Below, one piece after another: positions 26,184 to 34,082 of a stretch of DNA of 48,219 nucleotides (positions are counted from its first letter, which is position 1; every line of letters starts with the position of its first letter). The notes below the pieces were generated by a model. The model was not told the origin of the DNA, did not search any database, and saw only the letters and a list, made by a program, of their open reading frames with translations. The stretch lies in the NCBI RefSeq assembly GCF_900167015.1, contig NZ_FUXX01000018.1, positions 1 through 48,219 of the forward strand, read 5' to 3'. This DNA is from Succinivibrio dextrinosolvens DSM 3072. GTDB taxonomy: Bacteria; Pseudomonadota; Gammaproteobacteria; Enterobacterales; Succinivibrionaceae. A program made the translations under genes and the position numbers.

Positions 26184-27836
26184 ATGAGTAATTTATTTTA
26201 TAGAGAAAAGTTGTTGAATGTAATTAGAGGCGTATCTTTATATTCTTTTTCTTTTGTAATTTTAGTTTTTCTTATTTTCTTTTCTCTTGAATATAATACT
26301 CCAATGCACTCTGATGATTTTTCTATGTATTTGAGAGGTACGAGCTTTTCGGGATTTTGGGAGTTTTATAATGGATGGGGAGGGGGATTTGTTCCTTACT
26401 GGCTTCAAGTATCTTTACTTAAAATCAAAAACCACGTTGTACTTTCCGTATTAGTGTCTTTATTTATTGTATTATTCCTATATGGGATATCAATATTCTC
26501 TGCTAAGGTTTTAAATATAAGATTTAACCCTTTTGTATTCATAATAATATCCTCTATCTATTTCATTTTTAATCCAAATTTAGGGCAGACAACTTTTTGG
26601 ATTGTTGGAATGACATCCTATTTAGTCCCTTTGACTTTGAGTATATTTTCTTTTTTATTTTTTTGGATATATAAAAACACCTCGTCAAATTTAATAGTTG
26701 TATTTGTATCTTTTTTTGTTTTTTTTACATCAGAAAGTTCTCCTACTATCTCCGCAGGAGTTCCTTATACTTTATTTGTTTTAATCTTATATTGTAAATA
26801 TATTAAATGTGATATTAATTGGAAGTTTGCCGGAACTGTTTTTTTATTTTCTTTACTCGGAACAAGTGTTTTATTATTGGCTCCGGGGCACTATCAAAGA
26901 ATGGCTCAGCCTGCTTTTTCTGATTGGATGTCATTGAATCTATTTGATAAAATTATAGTTAATTTAGAAAGAATAGATGATATTTTTAATTATTTTAAAT
27001 ATTCTCTCTTTATATACTTTGTATCTCTATTTTGTCTTGTGTTTAAAGGCGGAATTAAAGAAAATCGAAATGTTGTTTTACTGTCATTGATTTTTTTCTC
27101 TTCTTTTATTGTTATTCATCTTTCAATGACATTTGCTCCATATATGCCTCCTAGAGCTTTAAATAATAACTTTTTCTTTTTACTTGTATCAATTTCTTTG
27201 GTTTTATATAAAATTTGCTGTAACGTAATAACTCGCTCTATTTATATTGGGATAACTTCTTTTTTTATAGGATTTTTTATTTTTAAGTGGGGAATTACGT
27301 TAGATTCTTATTCTACTATAATGAACCAAAATGCAATTAGAAAAAATATAATTCAGTCTGAAAAGTTATCTAAAGGCCAAGATGCTTCTCCAATCATTCC
27401 TAGTTATTATTATATAAAACTTCTATCTTCTCGAGATCAGTTGGATGGTTATTTCTCGGGGAGTATGAAAGATTATTATGGAGTAAAAAGTATTTTAGAA
27501 AAATTTGTTTCTTTTGATTATTCGCTTATATTAAAAGCTGACAAAAAATGCGATATCAATTTGTTAAATAATTCTAAGTTTACTGTTCGAAGCTGTCTAT
27601 ATAAGGCTCACTCTCTTTTTAGCTCAAAATCTACTTTTCTTATTTCTATAGAGAATGGTAAGTTAATTGATAGTAAAAATCGTATATATCTTAGATACGT
27701 TGATCCACTCTCTAATCAAATAAATAAAATTCAGATGGAAGGTCCTATAAAATATTTTGATGAGAATATTTATGGGATTACTTTGAAAAAACAAGATTAC
27801 TCTCTTTTTGAGATTACAGATCAAGAGCTCAAATAA
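26184..27836 (+). CDS. Large polytopic membrane protein, GT-C/DUF6056-like
   Basis: This 550-residue protein has about ten membrane helices. After the first helix it carries NTPMHSDDFSMYLRG at about residues 38-52, an acidic pair in the first periplasmic loop. This resembles the catalytic Asp pairs of GT-C glycosyltransferases and the DUF6056 family. A soluble C-terminal domain of about 160 residues (from about 390) would lie in the periplasm. GT-C enzymes use polyprenyl-phosphate sugars as donors, and the locus also has an ArnC/GtrB-like enzyme (31164-32081) that could make such a donor. A different large membrane glycan protein cannot be ruled out. Confidence 0.6.
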   Translation: MSNLFYREKLLNVIRGVSLYSFSFVILVFLIFFSLEYNTPMHSDDFSMYLRGTSFSGFWEFYNGWGGGFVPYWLQVSLLKIKNHVVLSVLVSLFIVLFLYGISIFSAKVLNIRFNPFVFIIISSIYFIFNPNLGQTTFWIVGMTSYLVPLTLSIFSFLFFWIYKNTSSNLIVVFVSFFVFFTSESSPTISAGVPYTLFVLILYCKYIKCDINWKFAGTVFLFSLLGTSVLLLAPGHYQRMAQPAFSDWMSLNLFDKIIVNLERIDDIFNYFKYSLFIYFVSLFCLVFKGGIKENRNVVLLSLIFFSSFIVIHLSMTFAPYMPPRALNNNFFFLLVSISLVLYKICCNVITRSIYIGITSFFIGFFIFKWGITLDSYSTIMNQNAIRKNIIQSEKLSKGQDASPIIPSYYYIKLLSSRDQLDGYFSGSMKDYYGVKSILEKFVSFDYSLILKADKKCDINLLNNSKFTVRSCLYKAHSLFSSKSTFLISIENGKLIDSKNRIYLRYVDPLSNQINKIQMEGPIKYFDENIYGITLKKQDYSLFEITDQELK

Positions 27837-27891
27837 TTGATAAGTTTTTTATATTATTAATATTTAGATAGCTTATTTTGAAAGGATTTTT

Positions 27892-29043
27892 ATGATTGAC
27901 TTCAATATTCCTCCATTTGTCGGGACAGAATTTAAATACATCAATGATGCTATTAATAATAAAAAAATATGTGGTGACGGTTTTTTTACTAAAAAATGTA
28001 ATAACTGGATAGAAAATAAATTTAATGCTAATAAAGCTTTGCTTACAACTAGTGGTTCTAGTGCGTTAGATATTGCTGCTTACTTGTGTGACCTTAATCC
28101 AGGGGATGAGATAATTCTTCCTTCATATACTTTTTCATCTACAGCCAATTCTTTTGTTTTAGCTGGTGGAGGACAATGGAGTCCTAATTTAGTTTTTGTT
28201 GATATTCGAAAAGACACAATGAATATTGATGAATCAAAGATTGAGTACGCAATTACCAACAAAACGAAAGCTATTGTTGTTGTTCATTACGCTGGTGTTT
28301 CATGTAATATGGATAAGATTATGGATATTGCAAAAAAATATAATCTTATTGTTGTTGAAGATGCAGCTCAGGGATTTATGAGTACCTATAATGGAAGAGC
28401 TTTGGGAACAATTGGAGATTTTGGTTGCTATTCATTTCATGAAACTAAGAATTATTCAATGGGTGAAGGTGGGGCAATTGTTATTAATAATGATAAATTT
28501 GTTGAAAAAGCCGAAATCCTACGTGAAAAGGGCACAAATAGAAATCAATTTTTTAGAGGGGTTGTGGATAAATATACTTGGGTAAATTTTGGTGATAGCT
28601 ATCTTCCTTCTGATATTAATGCGGCTTATTTATACTCTCAACTGGAATGTGCAGATATAATTAATTCTAATCGTCTAGAAACATGGAATTGTTATTACGA
28701 TGCTTTTCATGATTATGTGCAAGAGGGAAAATTTGAAATTCCTTTTATTCCTAATGATTGCAAACATAATGCCCATATGTTTTATATTAAATTTGAGAAT
28801 TTAAGTATTAGACAGAATTTTATTTCGTATATGAAGTCAAATAATATTCAATGTGCTTTTCATTATATCCCATTGCACTCTTCTCCAGCTGGAATTAAAT
28901 ATGGTCGTTTTAGTGGAATTGATGTTAATACAACAATAGAAAGTGAAAGACTAGTCAGACTACCTATGTATTTCAATATGAAAAAAGAAGATGTTCAACA
29001 GGTTATAAATAGAACTTTAGATTTCTTAAAAATGACGATTTAG
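27892..29043 (+). CDS. wecE: dTDP-4-amino-4,6-dideoxygalactose transaminase (WecE/RffA)
   Basis: WecE uses glutamate and PLP to aminate dTDP-4-keto-6-deoxyglucose, giving dTDP-Fuc4N. The 383-residue protein follows E. coli WecE along its whole length: a start with PPFVGTE and CGDGFFTKKC, LPSYTFSSTANSFVL, VVEDAAQGFMSTYNGRALGT, SFHETKNYSMGEGGA with PLP-binding Lys186, and EKGTNRNQFFRG. An insertion of about six residues (GGQWSPN) follows AG at residue 92. The donor substrate can come from RmlB at 34083. No WecD acetyltransferase is next to it. Instead an ATP-grasp enzyme starts 8 bp after the stop. An AAAGGA ribosome-binding site precedes the ATG. Confidence 0.93.
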   Translation: MIDFNIPPFVGTEFKYINDAINNKKICGDGFFTKKCNNWIENKFNANKALLTTSGSSALDIAAYLCDLNPGDEIILPSYTFSSTANSFVLAGGGQWSPNLVFVDIRKDTMNIDESKIEYAITNKTKAIVVVHYAGVSCNMDKIMDIAKKYNLIVVEDAAQGFMSTYNGRALGTIGDFGCYSFHETKNYSMGEGGAIVINNDKFVEKAEILREKGTNRNQFFRGVVDKYTWVNFGDSYLPSDINAAYLYSQLECADIINSNRLETWNCYYDAFHDYVQEGKFEIPFIPNDCKHNAHMFYIKFENLSIRQNFISYMKSNNIQCAFHYIPLHSSPAGIKYGRFSGIDVNTTIESERLVRLPMYFNMKKEDVQQVINRTLDFLKMTI

Positions 29044-29051
29044 GGAGCCTT

Positions 29052-30161
29052 ATGAAACCAAATTTAGCAATAATTGGTGCATCTTATTTGCAATTACCTC
29101 TTATTATAAAAGCTAAGGAAATGGGGTATGTAACTCATGTTTTTGCCTGGAAAGCAGATGATGTGGGCGAATTTGAAGCTGATTTTTTTTACCCAATAAG
29201 TATAGTTGAAAAAGAAAGAATTCTTGATGAATGCAAGAAAATAGGAATAGTTGGAATATGTAGTATTGCTTCAGATCTTGCCATTATTACTGTTAATTAT
29301 GTAGCAAATGCGTTGGGCTTGACAGGAAATTCGATTCGATGTACGAATATTAGTACAAATAAGTACTTGATGAGACAAGCTTTTGAGCAAAACGGAGATC
29401 CTATCCCTTGGTATTTAAAAGTAGATTTAAATACCGATTTAACAAAAATAACTTATCCTGCTATTGTTAAACCAACAGATCGAAGCGGTAGTAGAGGCGT
29501 TTGTAGAGTTGATGATTATATTTCTTTAAAAAAGGCAATAAACGTAGCATTAAATCAGAGTATTGAAAAAAAAGTTATAGTTGAAGAGTTTATTGAAGGC
29601 GAAGAATATAGTGTTGAGTATATTTCTTTCCGTGGATGTCACTATTTTCTAGGTATTACAAAGAAATATACTACAGGAGCTCCCCATTTTATTGAAAAAG
29701 GACATTTAGAACCTGCACTTCTTTCTGATTCAACAATTACCAAAATAAAAAAAATAGTTGAACATGCTCTTAATTCTTTGGAAGTTCAAAATGGTGCATC
29801 TCATTCAGAGATAAAAATAAGGACAGACGGCAGTATTGTAATTATTGAAATAGGGGCGAGAATGGGGGGAGATTGTATTGGGAGTGATCTGATTATGTAT
29901 TCAACTGGCTATGACTATGTGAAAATGGTTGTTTCTGTTGCAACTGGTAATTGTCCCGAATTTTCCAAAGTTTGTACGCCTAGACATGTTGAAAGTATTT
30001 TTATTTTTAATGAAAAAGATTTGGATGAGCTTAATGAACTTAAATCTAAACATCCAGAGTATTTAATAAAGATTGTTGATCTTCATCCTGAGAAAATTGG
30101 TCATACAAGAGACAGTTCCAATAGAGCTGGATGCTATATCAGAATTGCAAGACAAGAATGA
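29052..30161 (+). CDS. ATP-grasp ligase, candidate amino-sugar N-acylating enzyme
   Basis: This 369-residue protein is an ATP-grasp enzyme of the carbamoyl-phosphate synthase/biotin carboxylase-like group. It has an N-terminal Rossmann-like region (LAIIGASYLQLPLIIKAKEMG), the ATP lid and lysines (YPAIVKPTDRSGSRGVCRV at about residues 135-153; VEEFIEGEEYSVEY at about 178-191), and the metal site IIEIGARMGGDC at about residue 262. ATP-grasp ligases join a carboxylate to an amine using ATP. It starts 8 bp after wecE with its own AGGGAG site. The simplest inference is that it couples an amino acid or other acid to the 4-amino group of Fuc4N. Its substrate is not known. Confidence 0.8.
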   Translation: MKPNLAIIGASYLQLPLIIKAKEMGYVTHVFAWKADDVGEFEADFFYPISIVEKERILDECKKIGIVGICSIASDLAIITVNYVANALGLTGNSIRCTNISTNKYLMRQAFEQNGDPIPWYLKVDLNTDLTKITYPAIVKPTDRSGSRGVCRVDDYISLKKAINVALNQSIEKKVIVEEFIEGEEYSVEYISFRGCHYFLGITKKYTTGAPHFIEKGHLEPALLSDSTITKIKKIVEHALNSLEVQNGASHSEIKIRTDGSIVIIEIGARMGGDCIGSDLIMYSTGYDYVKMVVSVATGNCPEFSKVCTPRHVESIFIFNEKDLDELNELKSKHPEYLIKIVDLHPEKIGHTRDSSNRAGCYIRIARQE

Positions 30162-30448
30162 ACTTTTATTAAAAGAAAAAAAAACATTAGGGCCTAAGAT
30201 TATGTGAAGATATTAAATATACTTCTCATCATTGAATTGAAACCTTTGATTTGCATTGCACAGTATGTATCTGTTTTTTTGAATGGTCTAATAATGATAT
30301 TTATCTCTAAATAAAACATCTTATTGCTAATTTTTTATTTTGGAGGATTAGATAATATATTCTCCGTAAAACAATCAGGTTTTATATTTTTTTTATACGA
30401 TGAATCCTCAGAAAAGCGTCCGATCTCCAATAATGGTACAAGATTAAT

Positions 30449-30787
30449 ATGAATCGTTTTAATCTTTTTCTTTCGTTAAATACATTGGTTTTTATCTATT
30501 CGTTAAGTGGTTTGTTTTCAAAAATAGCATCTAATTCTATTTTTTTTAGTTTTAATTTTTTTTTATATTATTCGCTTATTATTTTATTACTATTTATATA
30601 TGCCGTATTTTGGCAATATATTATTAAACATATTCCTCTTTCTACTGCATTTTCATATAAATCTTTAACTGTAGTTTGGGGAATTATTTGGGGCAAATTA
30701 TTTTTCGATGAAGTGATTTCTTTAGAACAAATTCTTGGTGCCATTTTAGTTATATTTGGCGTTGTAATTTTTTCTTTATCAGACTAA
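30449..30787 (+). CDS. EamA/SMR half-transporter, ArnE/ArnF-like (first of a pair)
   Basis: This 112-residue protein has four hydrophobic helices and ends in the SMR/EamA signature region (FDEVISLEQILGAILVIFGVVIF). Size and layout match ArnE and ArnF, the paired subunits that flip undecaprenyl-phosphate-aminoarabinose to the periplasm. It is followed after 18 bp by a second protein of the same class and then by an ArnC/GtrB-like enzyme, so it probably forms a heterodimeric flippase for a polyprenyl-phosphate sugar. The 287-bp gap before it shows no clear gene. Confidence 0.72.
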   Translation: MNRFNLFLSLNTLVFIYSLSGLFSKIASNSIFFSFNFFLYYSLIILLLFIYAVFWQYIIKHIPLSTAFSYKSLTVVWGIIWGKLFFDEVISLEQILGAILVIFGVVIFSLSD

Positions 30788-30805
30788 GGTATTTATTGAA
30801 CAATA

Positions 30806-31147
30806 ATGAAACTTGATTTATTTTCCGTATTGTTGTTTATGTTTGGGGGATTTATAAGTTCGCTTTCCCAAGTACTTTTAAAAAAAGCTGCGTTGAATAC
30901 GTATAATACAAAAATCAGAGCGTATTTAAATTTATATGTAATTTCTGCTTATACAATATTTTTTGTTGCAACTATTATTACAATTATTGCTTATAAAGGA
31001 ATTCCTCTTTCTATGGGGCCAATGTTAGGTGCGACTAGTTATTTATATGTAACCGTGTTGGGCAATATTTTTTTTAACGAAAGAATTAATAGAAGAAAAA
31101 TAATTGGTCTTTTTTTCATTGTGTTAGGTATTGTTATTTTTTATTAA
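30806..31147 (+). CDS. EamA/SMR half-transporter, ArnE/ArnF-like (second of a pair)
   Basis: This 113-residue protein has four hydrophobic helices: GGFISSLSQVLLKKAAL in the first, GIPLSMGPMLGATSYLYVTVLGN around the third, and FFNERINRRKIIGLFFIVLGIVIFY at the end. The final motif is the EamA/SMR signature. It is related in layout but not closely in sequence to the gene just before it, as expected for an ArnE-ArnF type heterodimer. The downstream glycosyltransferase begins 16 bp after its stop, which supports one operon and one pathway. Confidence 0.72.
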   Translation: MKLDLFSVLLFMFGGFISSLSQVLLKKAALNTYNTKIRAYLNLYVISAYTIFFVATIITIIAYKGIPLSMGPMLGATSYLYVTVLGNIFFNERINRRKIIGLFFIVLGIVIFY

Positions 31148-31163
31148 ATGGGTTAGTTATTTT

Positions 31164-32081
31164 ATGTTATTTTCAGTTATTGTTCCTGTTTATGGCTGTA
31201 GGGAAGCTCTTTGTGAATTATACCGAAGGTTAACTAGTTCTATATTAAGTATCACCGATGATTATGAAATAATTTTAGTAAACGATTGTTGCCCCCAAAA
31301 TTCGTGGGAGTTGATAGAAGATATTTGTTCAAAAGATCATCATGTTATTGGATTGAATTTATCTAGAAATTTTGGACAAATGAAAGCAATTTTGGCAGGA
31401 TTGGATTACTCAAAGGGAGATTTCGTTGTTGTAATGGATTGTGATTTACAAGATCGTCCGGAAGAGATCCAAAACCTATATAGCGAAATAATAAAAGGCT
31501 ATGATATTGTTTTTGCCAGAAGAAAGAAGAGACAAGATGGTATTTTAAAAAAACTATTATCTGGAGCCTTTTATAAGGTATATAAATACGCTACAGATGG
31601 CAATTATGATGGTGCTGTATGTAATTTCAGCATAGTACGAAGAAATGTTGTAGAGAATTATTGTAAGATGAGGGAATATCATCGTGGCTATGTTATGTAT
31701 ATGAAGTGGTTAGGCTATAAACAGTCGATTGTTGATGTAGCTCATGATGAAAGATATGAAGGCAAATCATCTTATAATTTAAAAAAACGTTTTGATTTGG
31801 CTGTTGATTTGTTAACTTCTCAATCAGATAAAATTTTACGTTTATTTTTAATGGGAGGGTTTATCATAAGCTTTGTCTCTTTTTTCTCCATTATTTTTTT
31901 ATTACTTCGTAAATTATTATCCGATGTTCCTATAGGTTGGACTAGTTTAATTGCAACCATGATGTTTATTGGTGGTGTTATTATCATGGTTATAGGTGTT
32001 GTTGGAATGTATGTTGGTAATATCTTTATGCAAACAAAGAATAGACCTCTATACATAGTTAGAGAAAAAATAAATAGGTAA
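31164..32081 (+). CDS. Polyprenyl-phosphate glycosyltransferase (ArnC/GtrB-like)
   Basis: This protein of about 305 residues is a GT2 enzyme of the DPM1/ArnC/GtrB group. Visible motifs are FSVIVPVYGCREAL, IILVNDCCPQNSWE, LSRNFGQMKAILAGLDYSKGD and VVMDCDLQDRPEEI (metal site). Two C-terminal membrane helices follow (about residues 228-250 and 262-285, the second with GVVGMYVGNIF). These enzymes transfer a sugar onto undecaprenyl phosphate on the cytoplasmic side. The ATG at 31164 is preferred to an upstream TTG at 31131 because the GT2 strand starts right there and the longer form would overlap the previous gene. It probably supplies the flippase pair upstream. Confidence 0.86.
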   Translation: MLFSVIVPVYGCREALCELYRRLTSSILSITDDYEIILVNDCCPQNSWELIEDICSKDHHVIGLNLSRNFGQMKAILAGLDYSKGDFVVVMDCDLQDRPEEIQNLYSEIIKGYDIVFARRKKRQDGILKKLLSGAFYKVYKYATDGNYDGAVCNFSIVRRNVVENYCKMREYHRGYVMYMKWLGYKQSIVDVAHDERYEGKSSYNLKKRFDLAVDLLTSQSDKILRLFLMGGFIISFVSFFSIIFLLLRKLLSDVPIGWTSLIATMMFIGGVIIMVIGVVGMYVGNIFMQTKNRPLYIVREKINR

Positions 32082-32181
32082 TTTTTATTATTTTTACTTA
32101 TGTAAAGTTATATTTATTTATAAGTAAGATTTTAGCTTTATTTTTTTTTATCGGTTTTCTTGTTGTTGATTGCTTATAAAG

Positions 32182-33186
32182 ATGAAAAAAATAATTATTT
32201 TTGGGGCAACAGGTCATATTGGGGTATACCTTGTTGATTACCTATCACGCGTTTTATCTTATGAATATGAATTAATTGCAGTTGGAAGAAGGTATACTGA
32301 ATTTTGTCATAATAATTCGGTAAAGTTTATTTGCTGTGATATAACAAAACCTGAGGATTTCGATAAATTACCTTCTAAAGATATATATGCTGTTATAAAT
32401 CTTTCAGGGGTTCTTCCTGCCTATTCATCGAAAATACAAACATATAAATATGTTGATACAAACATAACAGGAAGTTTAAGAATTCTTGATTTTTCATTAA
32501 AAAATAGTGTTAATAGGGTTATTTTTACTCATACGTGGTCTGATTTGGCTGGATATTGGGGAAAGGAAAATGTTTTATATCCAGACATGACTAGAAAACT
32601 AATTTATCATGGTGATCATGCTTTTTATGCTATAACAAGAAGTATGGTCGTAGATACACTAGAATATTACAGACAAGAATTTGGTTTAAAATATTTTTTG
32701 TTTAGATTGCCTAACGTTTATTTATATCATCCTGACATTTTTTATTATGTTAATGGCGAAAAAAAACTTGTTTCATATAGGTATATGATTGAACGAGTAA
32801 TCAATGGCGATGACATTGAAATGTGGGGAAATCCTCTTGCGTATAAAGATATTTTATATGTTAAAGATCTTTGTCAACTGATCCATAAATCTCTTTTTGC
32901 AAATGTTTCAGGTGGAATGTATAACGCTGGTACTGGTATAAAAACAACTTTACAGGAGCAGTTGGAAGGAATAATTAAGATTTTCTCGTGTGATTCGAAA
33001 AAATCTTCTATTATTTCAAAACCAGAAAAAAGCAGTTTCCCTAGCTTTGTGATGGATATTAGCAAAGCTAAAAACGATTTAGGATATTCTCCAAAGTACC
33101 TTTATTTAGATTATTTAAGTGATTACAAAAAAGAAAGAGAATTGAGACGTTTTGATTCTGTATGGAATAGTAAAGCAATATTGTGA
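32182..33186 (+). CDS. NAD(P)-dependent sugar epimerase/dehydratase-like SDR with altered active site
   Basis: This 334-residue extended-SDR protein starts KKIIIFGATGHIG with the Rossmann motif GxxGxxG. It continues with ICCDITKPEDF, AVINLSGVLPAYSS, NITGSLRILDFS and a late WGNPLAYKDILYVKDL, typical of nucleotide-sugar epimerases. The catalytic Tyr-x-x-x-Lys is replaced by Tyr149-A-I-T-Arg153, and the usual SSxxVYG becomes THTWSDLAGY. So it may be an altered or inactive relative, or one that uses Arg. The ATG at 32182 is chosen over a TTG at 32170 because the Rossmann strand begins there. The substrate is unknown. Confidence 0.75.
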   Translation: MKKIIIFGATGHIGVYLVDYLSRVLSYEYELIAVGRRYTEFCHNNSVKFICCDITKPEDFDKLPSKDIYAVINLSGVLPAYSSKIQTYKYVDTNITGSLRILDFSLKNSVNRVIFTHTWSDLAGYWGKENVLYPDMTRKLIYHGDHAFYAITRSMVVDTLEYYRQEFGLKYFLFRLPNVYLYHPDIFYYVNGEKKLVSYRYMIERVINGDDIEMWGNPLAYKDILYVKDLCQLIHKSLFANVSGGMYNAGTGIKTTLQEQLEGIIKIFSCDSKKSSIISKPEKSSFPSFVMDISKAKNDLGYSPKYLYLDYLSDYKKERELRRFDSVWNSKAIL

Positions 33187-33193
33187 TATTAAG

Positions 33194-33237
33194 TATCTAT
33201 ATAATAGTATATAGATATAACTAAGTATTTAGATACT
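33194..33237. repeat. Two adjacent AT-rich hairpins after the SDR gene
   Basis: The arms TATCTATATA (33194-33203) and TATATAGATA (33208-33217) form a perfect 10-bp stem with a 4-base loop. A second small stem, AGTAT / ATACT with loop TTAG, follows at 33224-33237. They lie just past the SDR stop, near the boundary with the less AT-rich rmlC-rmlB pair. There is no T-run. A weak transcript end, an mRNA-stabilising structure or a recombination scar are all possible. The rest of the gap to 33469 shows nothing. Confidence 0.5.
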
Positions 33238-33468
33238 AAACTTGATTATATCTTTTATCCATGATAAGTTTGTTGTGCCTAAAATGTTTATTAATTAACC
33301 GCAATATATAACAGAAAATAAACGTTAGAATTATTTTGAATAATACGTATATTTTCCAAATCTGTTTTCCTCTTGTTACTGTTTATTCTGACAAGATATG
33401 GTTATTCGATATTCCTATTATTACAGTTAAAATTAAGCTTTAATATAGGAGCACTATCTAGTGAAAAT

Positions 33469-34020
33469 ATGAACCTTATTAAGAGAGCTATTGATGGCGT
33501 AGTAATTGTAGAGCCTAGAGTATTTAATGATGCCAGAGGCTATTTTTATGAAAGCTACAATGAAAACGAGTTCAAGGCAAACGGTATTGACTGCAGATTT
33601 GTACAGGATAATCAGTCAAAATCATCATACGGTGTAATCAGAGGTCTACACTGTCAGACCGGAGATTTCTGTCAGTCCAAGCTTGTACGTGTCCTGTCCG
33701 GAAAGGTTCTGGATGTAGCCGTAGATGTCAGAGCAGGCTCAAAGACCTTTGGACAGTATGTTGCTGTTGAACTTTCAGATGAAAACCATCGTCAGCTGTT
33801 TATTCCTCGCGGCTTTCTTCACGGTTTCAGCGTACTGTCAGAAACTGCTGTATTCTCCTATAAGGTGGATAATTTCTACAATAAGGAATCAGAGTGGAGC
33901 ATGAGATATGATGCGCCTGAATTCAATATTGACTGGAAGATTCCTGCAGATAGAGTTATCACCTCAGATAAGGACAGAATAGAGCATTCACTTAAGGATG
34001 TTCCTTCATTTACCTTATAG
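33469..34020 (+). CDS. rmlC: dTDP-4-dehydrorhamnose 3,5-epimerase (RmlC)
   Basis: RmlC epimerises dTDP-4-keto-6-deoxyglucose at C3 and C5 on the way to dTDP-L-rhamnose. The protein is about 183 residues and begins MNLIKRAIDGVVIVEPRVFNDARGYF. It has the catalytic region VIRGLHCQTGDFCQSKLVRV (usual form RGLHYQ), DVAVDVRAGSKTFG and IPRGFLHGFSVLSE. The ATG at 33469 gives the normal length. Upstream in-frame codons would add a hydrophobic extension not seen in the family. The gene is visibly richer in G and C than its left neighbours, like rmlB. RmlA is not in this window, and RmlD is not identifiable with certainty. Confidence 0.94.
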   Translation: MNLIKRAIDGVVIVEPRVFNDARGYFYESYNENEFKANGIDCRFVQDNQSKSSYGVIRGLHCQTGDFCQSKLVRVLSGKVLDVAVDVRAGSKTFGQYVAVELSDENHRQLFIPRGFLHGFSVLSETAVFSYKVDNFYNKESEWSMRYDAPEFNIDWKIPADRVITSDKDRIEHSLKDVPSFTL

Positions 34021-34082
34021 TTGTTTATAGTACACAAAAAGAAAATACTGGTTTCTATAATTAAAATCTGGATTTATTCAAT

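Noticed and set aside
33373-33468. N-terminal extension of RmlC
   Set aside because: The frame is open upstream to 33373, but the added residues are hydrophobic and not found in the RmlC family. The ATG at 33469 gives the normal protein.
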